A stretch of DNA of 64,000 bases from Pleurotus djamor (taxonomy: Eukaryota; Basidiomycota; Agaricomycetes; Agaricales; Pleurotaceae): contig JAPEVF010000052.1 of assembly GCA_029747585.1 (NCBI GenBank), forward strand, positions 1 through 64,000, written 5' to 3'. This document shows positions 49,739-60,371 of the stretch, in pieces (within the stretch, counting starts at the first letter, position 1; each line of letters opens with the position of its first letter). The position numbers and the translations under genes are program-made. The notes beneath the pieces are model-generated. The model was not told the DNA's origin. It did not search any database and saw nothing but the letters and a program-made list of their open reading frames with translations.

Positions 49739-51313
49739 ATGTCGTCATCAGAATCATTCACCCAACAATACGATCCTCGCAAGATCCTTGATCACCCCGA
49801 CTTTAGAGTCCTCGGTGAAGGCGAGACACCCGCGCCTGATGCGAACATTGCGGCGTTCTACAATCCGAACCATGATATTCATTTGGTGCAGAAACCAAAG
49901 TTGAAGCCTGGAGTGGGACAGGTGTTGTTGCATGTACGGGCTACGGGGATATGTGGGTGAGTTCGATTGTGGTTTCGTGCATTTGAGAATGAGGGATGCG
50001 AATGATGGGGCATGTAGGAGTGACGTTCATTTCTGGAAACACGGGCGGATTGGGGATTCTATGGTTGTGAGAGATGAGGTACGACCATTTTTCGCCAGTG
50101 GATCCAACTTTAATATATGAACTAACGAATGATATGATAAGTGCGGTTCAGGTCATGAATCTGCTGGTGAAGTCATTGAAGTCGGCGAAGGCGTTACACA
50201 ATGGAAAGTTGGAGACCGTGTAGCCATCGAAGCTGGCGTTCCATGCTCACAACCATCTTGCGACCCATGCCGTACGGGAAGGTATAATGCCTGTCCTGAC
50301 GTCGTCTTCTTCTCCACTCCTCCATTCCACGGTTCGTTCATACACATACATCCACCCAATATTCCGTTCATTTGATTTGACATGCGTGCATCTAGGTACA
50401 CTTACTCGATACCACCTCCATCCAGCTCAATGGCTTCACCGTCTTCCCGATCACGTATCTTTCGAAGAAGGCGCGCTCTGTGAACCGCTGGCTGTAGCCC
50501 TAGCTGGTATCGAACGAGCAGACCTCAGACTAGGCGACCCCGTCTTAATCTGGTACGTCTCCATCCACCCTCCTTACCCCTCCCTTCCTTGACTCAACGA
50601 AGTGAACCTCACAGCGGCGCAGGCCCCATCGGCCTCGTCACCCTCCTCTCAGCCCGCGCGGCCGGTGCCGAGCCAATCGTCATCACGGATCTCTTCCAAT
50701 CCCGTCTGGACTTTGCCAAATCCCTCGTTCCGGGTGTACACACTGTCCTGATCGAACGGGGGTTGTCGCCTAAGGAACAAGCGGAGAAGATCAAAGCTGC
50801 GGCTGGTGGAGCGTTGAAGTTGGCTTTGGAGTGTACGGGTGTGGAGAGTAGTATTCATACTGCTGCCTATGTGAGTTGATCGTGCGTATTTTGAGGTGGT
50901 GGATTGGTCACTGACATAGAGTGGTTTTAGTCGCTTCAATTTGGAGGCAAGGTGTTCATCATTGGTGTCGGGAAGAATGAACAAGTGGTCAGTACCCTTC
51001 CCTCCTGTTAAGACGGCCTAAACTCAAGCCAACAAACTCCATTAGTTCCCTTTCATGCACCTAAGTGCTAATGAAATCGACGTTAGCCTTCAGTATCGTT
51101 ACGCCAACCAGGTAAGTTCCTGTTACCCCTGGTACCACCTCGCCTAACACCTTCGTCATGCAGTACCCCAAAGCCATCCGCCTTGTCGGGGGAGGTTTGA
51201 TCAACTTGAAGCCTCTTGTCACACATAGGTTCAAGCTCGAGGACGCCGTCTCAGCATTCCATGTCGCGGCTGATCCATCCCAAGGCGCGATTAAAGTCCA
51301 AATTACCGACTAG
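49739..51313 (+). CDS. lad1: L-arabinitol 4-dehydrogenase (zinc MDR family)
   Basis: Starts [20 protein letters not shown] and ends at TAG 51311-51313 after GAIKVQITD; about eight exons. Catalytic zinc ligands lie in ATGICGSDVHFW and [11 protein letters not shown]. The structural-zinc Cys cluster is in [20 protein letters not shown]. The Rossmann motif is [19 protein letters not shown]. The segment [20 protein letters not shown] and the IEAGVPC context point to L-arabinitol rather than xylitol or sorbitol dehydrogenase; related polyol substrates remain possible. The enzyme oxidises L-arabinitol to L-xylulose with NAD+ in the fungal L-arabinose pathway, consistent with plant-matter degradation. 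Confidence 0.88.
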
Positions 51314-51423
51314 CATAGGAGTGCCCCTTTTCAACTTGGGCACAATTGAAGGAATTAGGGTGGTCATTTACTTATTCGACGACATGTTACATGGAAAATC
51401 TCCTCATAGTACGAGATATTGGG

Positions 51424-53927
51424 TTAAACCGATTGTAATGTTCCATTTACAATCATCTGCTTGAACACCTCGAAAGCGACAGCTGGTTGATAGGCGGGCT
51501 ATAATCAAACTCTCGCTTTAGAAGACCTTCTAGAGGGACAGGCGAAAGAAGCTACTCACAACTTCGTGTCCAGCATCATAGATGATTCTAAGCAAGATTG
51601 AGAATGCTCAATGCCATCGTAGAGAGGACTAGGATAGACTCACGCGTAAGTGAAGTTGTCTTCCCTTGTGGACAAGCGTTTGTCCTGGGAGACACCAGTC
51701 ACTGCACAGAACTGCGTGCATACCCGGCAGGCTACCAATGCACCCATACGGGAGTTCGAGCAACGACAGTTTCCTTTGTCGGACAGCAGGGGGAACGAGG
51801 CAGGGGTCCTTTCCGTCTGCTGGGCGCAAGAATCCTGGGTCAACAAGGGGCATTGGGGCCCTGTATTTAGCTTTAGATACAGACAAGTTTCGTATGTACC
51901 GTAGATATGAGGACGTCGACATGGGGGAAACCCCGGACGACGCTAAACGAGATTCAAAAAAAAGAGAAAAAAAAAAAAAAAGTGAAGTTGTCAAGTGACT
52001 CGGAGGTGCCAACCGGGACGCCGCCAAAGGTGAGATCCCTCAGGATCAGCTTGTTGAAGTCTGCTCGACCGTACCAATCCATGCCGTGGATACATTCTAG
52101 CCCACCTACCCAATTACACCTAGATGATTGGGAAGCGTGAGATGATGGACTAGAAAGAACGATTGATGACCTTACGCAATGTCGGCATCACCAGCCTGCC
52201 ATTATAGATGAGCTACGACGGCGAGTTAGACGGGTAGGACTCGCGTACCCATATGAGAATGTTCATGCCAGTGTTGGCGAGTTCTGCTAGGAGTGGTGTA
52301 GTGGACCTTGCTTCCTGTACAGGGAAACAATCATTCAGTTGAACCATCCGGATAGAGAATGTGGATTATGGAGCTCACATCCCCAGTCGTACGGAAGTTC
52401 AAGTCGATTTCGTTGGAACATTCATTATACTTCACTTCCGCTGGTATTTCAAGCTTCGCGCGAATTTCAGGTGAGTTGAGAAAGTCCAGGTAATATTCGG
52501 TTGGGATGAATCCAGGTTTCCTTTGGCGGAGATCATATTCGAAACGATCGCCTACGGCAGGTTGATAGATGGTGTAGTTCTGTGGTGGAGCGGAGAAAGA
52601 TGTTAGCTAGAGGCCATCCAAACGGGATGGGGTAAGTGGCTTACACAGAACGAGTCTGCGAAACGGCAGATGTCATTGGAAGCTGGGGTCGTCCCAGCCC
52701 GGACACAAGCTTGCATTTGTTCATTGCATCCACCGGGTGCATAGTACGTGTTGTTGATCTGGTCAATTACTTCTCTGGTCTGGAGCTGCCCAAAGCGAGG
52801 AGCGTCGGCTACAAAGTCGATGTACGCTTTGTATTGGATGGAGAAGTCGTATAGACCACTATTCGGATGTGATTATTTCCCAAGTGAGTATGAAGTATTG
52901 GAACCACAAGATTGGTGAGGCCCACTTGTTAATCATCAACGTCTTGACGTTTATGTTCACAGCATCGAACAAGGACCCCTCGTCGATTTTCTTGTTCTGT
53001 CTGTTGAAGTAGGAGACGAAGCCCGGACCGTAGTGACCACCGTAGCTTTCTGAAGCGAAAATGAAGCTGCACAGATACCCGCAAGGGTTAGCCAAGGCAT
53101 TCGGAGAGAACCTGAGCTCGGAATGCTTACTCCCTGGTCTGGAATTTGGAGAACTCGGGACTAGTGAAGAAAATTTGCAACGCAGACCAAAAGACGGCAG
53201 CAGCACTTTCCGTAGAGTTCACGGTGATATCGCCGTAAGAAAAGCCTGCGCCGACGGGTTGATCGATGTACACAACTGGCGTTCGAATCGAAGCAATGGT
53301 CAACTCAACGTCAATGCGTGATTCGTGGGCCTCTTACCATTGCTGATAGCGTTCCAACTGATATACACTACTTCTTCAGCGCCAGTGTGAAGTTTACCAG
53401 AGCTGATACTGACTGACCTGTATGGATTCAATTGCGAGACCTTGCCAGTGGGATCGTTGACTTGGCACGGTCCATTCTCTGTGTATGAGGCTGTCAGGAT
53501 AGAATGTAAAGGAGAGTTTAGAAACATAAGGACCTTGGAACATTCCGATCAACGATGAGCATCCTGGGCCACCGTTTATCCTGAAGGGACCAAAGGACGT
53601 TAGCGTAAAGTAAAGCTGCAAGCGGCCTGAGGGCATACCAAAGCGTCAAAGAGCTTCAAAGAACCAATAGAACTATAGAAACATGGCTTCAGTCTCTCAT
53701 ACCGTATGAATGGGACAGGGATGTGGCACCAGAGACGTCTTGGCGTCAACGTTGAGGTATCCAGACACTTGTTGGACACCCGGAGTCGTTTCGCAGACTC
53801 CGGAATTTTTCACATACGTGATAGGCTCAAAGTCCCCAGCAGCATTCGCGAGAACCTGCTGTGAGTGCTGAGCTAAAACGAGCGCGCCGAGGCAGGATAC
53901 CACCAATGTGGTGGGAGAGAACATCAT
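51424..53927 (-). CDS. Secreted serine carboxypeptidase (S10), split by a retroposed insertion
   Basis: The start is the ATG at 53927 opening a signal peptide (MMFSPTTLVVSCLGALVLAQ). An upstream ATG at 54002 lies too close to the TATA box. The oxyanion motif is LWINGGPGCSSLIG, the nucleophile ASESYGGHYGP, the catalytic Asp lies in WVGDADIACN, and the catalytic His in YDAGHEV followed by PAYQPAVAFEVF. The stop TAA is at 51424-51426. The family removes C-terminal residues from peptides. Between Asp and His the coding exon is interrupted after ESLDNFT by a 319-bp insertion plus a 13-bp duplicated target. Total extra length is 332 bases, so the frame is lost and a stop follows soon. Without the insertion the exon reads DNFTYA into a GTGAGT donor. 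Unless the insert is spliced out, this allele lacks its catalytic His. Confidence 0.85.
51648..51660. repeat. Left target-site duplication of the retroposed insertion
   Basis: AAGTGAAGTTGTC, repeated perfectly at 51980-51992. Before the insertion this was part of the carboxypeptidase exon. Confidence 0.85.
51661..51979 (+). mobile_element. SINE-like retroposon with poly(A) tail
   Basis: A 319-bp stretch lies between perfect 13-bp direct repeats and ends in an A-rich tail (8 A, then GAG, then 13-15 A), reading on the + strand and so antisense to the host gene. Such a tail plus target-site duplication is the mark of LINE-type target-primed reverse transcription. The head carries weak pol III-like boxes: TGGACAAGCGT at 51669-51679 (A-box-like) and GAGTTCGAGCA at 51752-51762 (B-box-like). 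This suggests a SINE rather than a processed gene copy. It encodes no protein of note. Whether it belongs to a repeat family needs a genome search. Confidence 0.75.
51980..51992. repeat. Right target-site duplication of the retroposed insertion
   Basis: A perfect second copy of the 13-bp target sequence immediately after the poly(A) tail. The first two A bases cannot be told apart from the tail. Confidence 0.85.
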
Positions 53928-54008
53928 TCGTTTGCGTGGACAAAGGTGATGAGATGAAGCAGTGAAGTTGTGGGTAGATGGTAGTTCAAGTCGGCCCAGC
54001 ATTGTGCA

Positions 54009-54016
54009 ATTATATA
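54009..54016 (-). promoter_or_regulatory. TATA box of the serine carboxypeptidase
   Basis: TATATAAT on the minus strand, 82-89 bases upstream of the ATG at 53927 and only a few bases before the in-frame ATG at 54002. This favours the downstream start. Confidence 0.55.
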
Positions 54017-54304
54017 CCTTGTCCAGTGGGTATCAAACTCGGTAGCCTAAAAGAAAGTCAACGGCGTTTTCAACCAATGAAATCTGGGGTAGGCACGAGA
54101 CGAGCATTTTGAAAGATTCCGTTTGATCGAAGTACATGAAGTCTCGGACATGTTGTAAACGAAGGAGGTGCGGCTGAAGGCGGCGCAGAGTCAAACCCAG
54201 TCACGATGGCGGTTGGAAACGAAGAAGGAACAACAGACAATCATAGCCCCTGTATGCCCCTTTTCTGCGCCACCACGCGTCGATGCGCGAAGTCAGGAAC
54301 GACC

Positions 54305-55878
54305 ATGGCGGCCACTTCGAATCCTTCAGTTACGCTCCCAATTGTCACGATACGCCTCGATTTTACGTCTGTAATATCAGATGTGCAGTCAGGAATTGTA
54401 CCCTATGACTCGTTCTGGCTTTCTTGCTATAAAGAAGGCTCATCTTCGGTTCATGGCAAAGTGAAGGCCGAGCTGGATGATGATGACCCACGCCGGGAAA
54501 AGGTAAAATTCACTGGACAAGAAGGGGTCTCTCTAGCAAGCACCGAAGGCGTGAGTTAATCCGGTCTCAGACTGTCCGAGTTGCTGATCAGGTCAAAAGT
54601 AGAACCCATCTTATCTCGCGTCTTGTCCTGCTCTCTCAATAGTCAACACGCCTCTTTCACTACCGATCCAAGAATATGAAGATCCCAAAAAGTCTCATAT
54701 TGATAACGTACGCCACGGGAGTCTGCTCGCATGGATGCTGGACTCATAATTCGCTTAGCCTCAACGCATCGTCACCTTCGACGTATCACCCGATAAATCA
54801 CAGGTTACAACAGGATTCTTAGATGGAACAGTGGCCATATACTCCATCTCTCCACCTTCTCAAACAATTGCTTCATCGGCACAAGAAAACGGCGATGGAA
54901 CGAAGCGAAAGGTTACTATTACACCTTACGCAACCGCCAAAGTCCATCTCAGCAGTGTGACTTCTCTTCGCTTCTTCCCCTCATCCAAAGTTATCCTCTC
55001 TGGGGGAGCAGACTTCATTCTCCACATACTGCCCGCGAATAACCCGCCTCCGAACACTGGTGCTACAGCCTCATTGACACCTGATCGAATCACCCCCGCA
55101 CGCTCGCTCCGTGGCCACACCCGACCCATATCAGATACCGCTATTATCGCGAGAGGAAGGAACGTCCTCAGCTCTTCTTTGGATGGGACAATCAGGCTTT
55201 GGGATGTCGGCAGCGGAGAGCAAATCCGGATCCTCTCTTCGGTTCGAGGTCCCATCCTCAGTATGAGCTTGGGTGAACGAGGTCAGACCGCGTTTCTTGC
55301 CGACGCTGTGAATACCAATGGGAACGGTGTTGAATACGACGAACGGGAAGTGGAAACTCGAGATAAGTTGGTGTTCTGCTCGCTGCAGAATGGCTCTATC
55401 GAGTGTTTCGATCTCTCAACCAAACGTTCGGTCATGCAATCATCTCGGTCGCCTTCATCTCTATCGTCAATTTCGTATTCGTCACGATATAATCTGCTTG
55501 CGACTGGATCTACTCGAGGCCTTATTAGTGTCTACGACACTCAGGCCCTTTCCAATTCAACGGTTCCTCTCGTGAAGTTCAAGAGGAACGAGTCTTCTGT
55601 TGAGGATGTTTCTTTCATGGACATGAACTCGGGTAGGTTTTCATTGGTTTCTCATGCTCGCAACTACAGTTGAACTCTGCCGGCATCTAGGAATTGGATT
55701 GGCCATCGCTACTGCTGATGGTCTTCCCTACGTTGCAGGATCTTTCGGCTCGAATCAAGTCCGTGTTGCAAAGGAGCTGGTCGGCGTCGATTGTGACGCT
55801 GTGAGGTGTGTCCGCACTATCGAGGGTGAAGTCTGGATTGCGGGAGATGATGCAGTCCTCCGTCGTTATGCATTGTGA
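54305..55878 (+). CDS. RPN14: Proteasomal ATPase-associated factor 1 (PAAF1/Rpn14), WD40
   Basis: Starts at the ATG in context GACCATGG (MAATSNPSVTLPIVTIRLDF) and ends at 55878. Four exons join at about 54550/54643, 54708/54760 and 55634/55689. Seven-blade WD40 propeller features include STKVILSGGADF-type strands, LRGHTRPISDTAIIARGRNV with LSSSLDGTIRLWDVGSGEQI, SLQNGSIECFDLS and YNLLATGSTRGLISVYD. The GHT-x-DTAI-x-GRNV block is the signature of PAAF1/Rpn14. These proteins act as chaperones in assembling the 19S proteasome base by binding its ATPases. Neighbouring F-box genes also concern protein turnover, though no operon-like link is implied in a fungus. Confidence 0.9.
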
Positions 55879-55998
55879 CTTTCAATCATGTCAAGCAGCG
55901 CCTGAATTTCTCTGCGAAAATGTAACATACGAACGTATAAAGTGAAATAAATAAAGAAGTGTATGTCTTCTACAGCTGTCGTCGAAAACTTATTATTT

Positions 55999-57324
55999 TT
56001 ACTCTGCCTCTACACAAGAATCACCCGTGGTCACTTCAAGTTCAAGCAGAAGCCCTTCTTCGTAGAGCTGCAGCAAACCCACTTCATCATCATAGGTGTC
56101 ATCCCCTGGTACGTCTGGTGAAACTTCGATGTATACTGCGCGCAGAGGGTATGACCAGAGGCAGCGTGATTCTATCATGGAAGCTACGAGGCCAGGAGAG
56201 CTCCCTGGAGTCCAATCGAAGAGCGTAAAACACTCTAGGTGGGGACAGAGTGCTGTCCCATCATCCGAGACTGTCAAGGCGGACAAGACATCATCGTTAA
56301 GCGAGGGTCTGATTTTCACTTGTAGTTGCTGGAGGGTATCGGAGACCTCTCTGAGCAATGTAAGCAGTTGGTCTGTTGAGTATTCGGGTCCTTGCAAATA
56401 GAAGTATTCCAGCTGGCGTGCCTCTTTCGCCATGAACTTGGCCAACGTGTCCTTGAAGGCTTCGAAGGTAGAGTTTGATCCAGCCGAGATGGAAAGGTCT
56501 CGTAGCGAAGGCGTCCGAAGGGATTTGAGGAAATATATCAGCCCGGATGGGCTCCCATGAAGGTTCAATTCTGTGAGATGTTCGAGCAAAATCTTGCCAT
56601 CCGCGTATTCACAATGCAGTGTATCGCGACCACCGGCGAATTGACATTCAAATTGACGGAGCGCTGGTGTTTGGGCAAGCACACCGAGGAAATCAATAGC
56701 GTGAGCATTGCGACTTTTCGCGTGCAGTTTGAGAGTCGTCAACTGGTGCCACGGCAGTCCCATATAATGAAGCCGAATGGGATCTCCCTCCAATAAAAAG
56801 CTTCTTAGGTTGGGGAATGTCGTGGGCTTGAAGGCGTAAAGACAATCATGGAATCCGGCCACCTCCAGATGTTGTAATGATGTTGCGCCTTCTGGAAAAT
56901 GTAGGGGAAGTGCATGATAGGGCAGAAACCGAGGGTCATCCTGCCAGCTCTCCCGGAGCTCAAAGCGCAGCACATTTATCTTGCCGATGTGGGCGTGAAG
57001 AAGTTTGTAAAGCTTTGCTAGCCTCTGGGGATATGACTCGATGTCAAAGAGACCAGGATCCACCCCCAGGGTTATGTAGAGGATTGATGACCTTTCCATC
57101 CACATTCCATAGACATCGATGAGAGCGTCGCTTTCATGGTGAGCCACTTGGTCAGAAATGTAGAGTCTGTGCCACAGTGCGGATGCATCGAGCGCAATAA
57201 ACCTCCATTTGCGGCAAACTTGAGCAAGCGTCCATGGTGGGGAGGATTGAGAAGGTGTATACACATTGTCTGGCCCGACACAGAAGAGAAAGATAAGTTG
57301 TATGATTTCGGTGGGGAGCTCCAT
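55999..57324 (-). CDS. F-box protein with Leu-rich repeats
   Basis: A single uninterrupted exon of 441 residues. I place the start at the ATG at 57324 (MELPTEIIQLIFLFCVG), 30 bases after a TATAAATA box. An in-frame ATG at 57504 would lie upstream of that box and adds only a basic, non-conserved extension. The F-box covers roughly residues 1-45 (LPTEIIQLIFLFC to TLAQVCRKWRFIALDASALW). Irregular Leu-rich repeats follow, such as LRSFLLEGDPIRLHYMGLPW and LTELNLHGS. This is the typical mushroom F-box layout, predicted to bind Skp1 and present substrates to an SCF ligase. The acidic C-terminus ends TTGDSCVEAE. Substrate unknown. Confidence 0.83.
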   Translation of the reverse strand: MELPTEIIQLIFLFCVGPDNVYTPSQSSPPWTLAQVCRKWRFIALDASALWHRLYISDQVAHHESDALIDVYGMWMERSSILYITLGVDPGLFDIESYPQRLAKLYKLLHAHIGKINVLRFELRESWQDDPRFLPYHALPLHFPEGATSLQHLEVAGFHDCLYAFKPTTFPNLRSFLLEGDPIRLHYMGLPWHQLTTLKLHAKSRNAHAIDFLGVLAQTPALRQFECQFAGGRDTLHCEYADGKILLEHLTELNLHGSPSGLIYFLKSLRTPSLRDLSISAGSNSTFEAFKDTLAKFMAKEARQLEYFYLQGPEYSTDQLLTLLREVSDTLQQLQVKIRPSLNDDVLSALTVSDDGTALCPHLECFTLFDWTPGSSPGLVASMIESRCLWSYPLRAVYIEVSPDVPGDDTYDDEVGLLQLYEEGLLLELEVTTGDSCVEAE

Positions 57325-58390
57325 GGATGCGGAGGAAGCAAATAGAGACGCGGTATTTATAGCGAGCCATCGCGCGACTCTGTTGCCTCCCTTCGCTGTG
57401 GTCTGGCGGCGGCTTGGAGCTGTCTCGTGCAGTGCCAGATATCGCCGTCTAACCCGTACGACGACCGTTCCGTGTAGTCTGCGTGGACCGGGCAGTTTCC
57501 TCATTCACTGCATAGCGTTGGGCGCGGTTTGTCGCATTATTTTGCTTTTTAAACGAGATGGTTTTCATAGTTGACTCTTCCGGTACGCTGCAGCTTGCGC
57601 TGTGGCGGTTGCAAACGGATGGAACGGGGAGGTCCTGGAATTCGACAGAAACGTGACACATATCCTGTATCCGTCCGTGCCACACCGTCAACCTGGTCCT
57701 TCTAGGTGCACCCGGGGGCAACCCGGGCCGGGGGGCGGTGGTGGGGGGTAAATACCAATTTGAATCAGCGCTTAATATCGACGCGTCCGTCACGTGATAA
57801 CGGAAATAAGGAGGCTCAATCAGGGAGTGCCAGCTTCGGCTGCGAATTGCATTGCCAAAGCCTAGCCTTGTTGACCCTCGGAAAAGAACTCTTGAGATAT
57901 AGACCAGCTTAATTTACCATACCCGTGAGATTGAACGGTCACTGGTGAAGCATTTAGATTTGAAACTTGGCATGATCCCTGCTGTCTAGTGAGGCCCTTG
58001 CGGTTTTTTCGTAGAAACATGACGCGTGCTGTTGGGAAGGGAATCGTTTACTTGAACGTTCTAGAGAAGGTCTTCAACTTAAGCCACCATCAGATGGGGC
58101 TGTAAGCCCTTGTCCAGCGTGCAGAGACGCGATAGCCGATGAAGAGGTCGAGGATGCGAAGATGAAGATGAGTATAGCGATGATGGAAGATGAAGACAAT
58201 GTGTAGCAGCGTCGTCCTATGTTGGGAGCATAGGGCTGCCTCCGGTAGCGAGCACTCGAAAGTCGCCCTAAATGTCAACTGTCGACATTATACTTGTTTT
58301 TTGTAGTAACGCACGATTACTGCAATCATGAGATTCGACAGGGTCCGTGACACAGCGGGCATGAAAGCCTACTGTTAGCCTACGATCGTG
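57325..58390. other. Intergenic region upstream of the F-box gene
   Basis: About 1 kb with no convincing gene. It contains a G-rich run at 57706-57750 and a TCACGTGA palindrome at 57790-57797. A run of 80-115-codon frames near 57450-57790 overlaps on both strands and shows no domain. Confidence 0.4.
57354..57361 (-). promoter_or_regulatory. TATA box of the intronless F-box gene
   Basis: TATAAATA on the minus strand, 30 bases upstream of the chosen ATG at 57324. Confidence 0.6.
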
Positions 58391-58399
58391 TGAATTATG

Positions 58400-58830
58400 C
58401 AAAGAGTATCCAAGAAAGTATTTAAATATCAATGCCGAAAGTAGGAAATAAAGTAGAGATTACTAATCTTCGGTAATTCACACGCAAGTATTCTTGAGTT
58501 ATCTTGAAGGTATGAAACTTGGATAACTCCCAAATACAAACGCGCAAAGTAAGAAAGAAAAGTATGGATTAGTCATCCTCCATACTTGGCGCAAAATTAT
58601 TTGTGACTTATCTTGAAAGCATTTGACCTTTATACTTTCCAAATACTCCGCGACAAAGTAAGCAAACAGTAAAAAAACCTTCGTACTTTGAGACAAAGTA
58701 AGTTGAAAGTATCTTTGTGAGTTAGCATAGCATACTATCAAGATAGCTTTGTCGTTAATAAGCTGAAAGTATGATATAAATATACTTCTAAAATAATTGA
58801 TACATACTTTTGTCGATAGTAGGGAACCCG
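58400..58830. repeat. AT-rich island of degenerate ~105-bp direct repeats and small hairpins
   Basis: Two adjoining units starting near 58500 and 58605 align loosely (TTATCTTGAA, then CCAAATAC, then CGCG.CAAAGTAAG), and a third partial unit starts near 58690. A perfect 8-bp inverted repeat AGTATGGA/TCCATACT flanks 9-10 bases near 58560-58587. The base composition differs clearly from its neighbours. This looks like a decayed transposon or satellite fragment. Confidence 0.5.
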
Positions 58831-58933
58831 GTTCACTACCAGGGCCGGCGAACTGGTCCGGTTAAGGGCCGGGCTCCTTACAGGACACACAGGCCTCGTC
58901 GCTCCTGTCGATGAACGGGTAGTCAGAGAAACG

Positions 58934-59026
58934 ACTCGGACTCGGAGTAGATGCGACCTCGACGACTCGACCTCGGAGCGAATGCAAGCTCGACGAGTCG
59001 ATCTCGGAGGGGATGCAACCTCAAAA
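58934..59026. repeat. Three tandem 31-bp units
   Basis: Units at 58934-58964, 58965-58995 and 58996-59026 share CTCGGAG and ATGCNANCTCGACG. They are about 75-85% alike by eye. Confidence 0.75.
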
Positions 59027-59109
59027 GCACGAGGCCTACCAAGATCGGACTCAGTGAACAAAGGACAGATGGAGAGGACTGGGTTCAAAGAGTCACAGCC
59101 CAGACAAAG

Positions 59110-59472
59110 ACATAGGAGGGGTCACATCTGATCGACACAAAGGAGATTGGACAGTCAAGTCACATCTGGTCAACCAGTTCGCAAAAAGAAGGATGACGAG
59201 CCCAGTCACATCCAATCGACCAGTCGCAAAAAGAAGGATGACGAGCCCAGTCACATCCGATTGACCAGTTCGCAAAAAGAAGGATGACGAGCCCGGTCAC
59301 ATCCAATTGACCAGTTGCAAAAAGTATGTTAGAAAGCCCAGTCACATCTACTCGACCAGTCGCAAAAGTATGTTAGAAAGCCCAGTCACATCTAGTCAAC
59401 CAGTTGCAAAAGTATGTTAGAAAGCCCAGTCACATCTAGTCAACCAGTTGCAAAAGTAAGTAGGTTAGAAAG
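59110..59472. repeat. Minisatellite of 44-48-bp units
   Basis: Seven clear units begin at 59155, 59201, 59246, 59292, 59337, 59381 and 59425, with a weaker one before. The core is CCCAGTCACATCTAGTCAAC followed by CAGTTGCAAAA. The left units end GGATGACGAG and the right units end GTTAGAAAG, so two sub-types meet in the unit at 59292. The short minus-strand frames through it exist only because most units are close to a multiple of three. Confidence 0.9.
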
Positions 59473-59729
59473 CCCTCCGAGTCACATGCATCATCCATTC
59501 CCAAAATCTGTGGTGGCAAGTCGCGAAAAGTAGGTTGGAGAAGCGAGTTACGGAGAGTGTTTTGGAATCGTCAGGTCATGCGAGCGAGCAACAAATTCAA
59601 GACTGGTCGCAGATATAATGAGAGATGCCAAACCACTGACCACTTGAACTAGGTCTTCGAGTTGGGGGCAAATATTGGGATAATTCGAGTTTGGAGGAGA
59701 GTCTCGTGGAGGATTGGGAAATGTGTAGA

Positions 59730-60371
59730 GCATCTCGCTGGTATGCAATGGACAATGCTTCGTGTATCATGAAGGGCTAGAGCTCGGACATGAGGAAGGG
59801 GACTCAGTCAAGCTCGCGATGGGGCGAAGCCAAGTGTCAAAGCGTCGAGGGTATAGAGTTCGTTGGTTTTAGCCGTGGAACTACGGTCGTTAGAAAGGTG
59901 CCAAGGCGAATATTCGCGAGAATGAAGTCACTCCGAGTCCGAGTTGTCGGCGTAAAGATATGGGTCGTCAAAGATGCCCTACATGCTCGCGAACGCGGGC
60001 TTCATAGTTTCCTGATTCAACGAGTTTACAAAATCCAATACTGAGTACGTATCCTACGACCTCCTCCTTGGTCGCTTTCTCGGACTTTCTCGGACTACAT
60101 CTACTACTACTACCTGACCTCGCCGTTGATCATACTACAGTGTCGGAGAACTTCCTACGAATGGATGGGAACCCTACGCCTGTTCACCTAAGTTGTCACA
60201 GGATCGGACGAATTACCTCATCCATATGCTAGCTTGCGCCAGCGAGACACACTCTACCCTCGACGCTTGGCTTCGCCCCATCGCGAGCTTGACTGATTCC
60301 CCTTCCTCATGTCCGAGCTCTAGCCCTTCATGATACACGAAACATTTTCCATTGCACACTAACGGAGATGT
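59730..60371. repeat. Inverted repeat with ~110-130-bp arms (MITE-like)
   Basis: The left arm (about 59730-59858) and right arm (about 60250-60371) are near-perfect reverse complements. They share blocks such as TCATGAAGGGCTAGAGCTCG and CAGTCAAGCTCGCGATGGGG. The left arm has 8 extra bases near 59854. The inner 390 bases hold no gene. The right arm ends directly at the stop codon of the F-box-like gene at 60372. It could be a non-autonomous DNA element or a local inverted duplication; I see no clear target-site duplication. Confidence 0.75.

Noticed and set aside
57449..57793. 114-codon minus frame upstream of the F-box gene
   Set aside because: Overlaps a + frame, contains a GC-rich simple run, and has no domain. 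It lies in the promoter region.
59093..59345. Two ~60-codon minus frames with repeated residues
   Set aside because: Created by the minisatellite period being near a multiple of three. No start context and no flanking coding signal.
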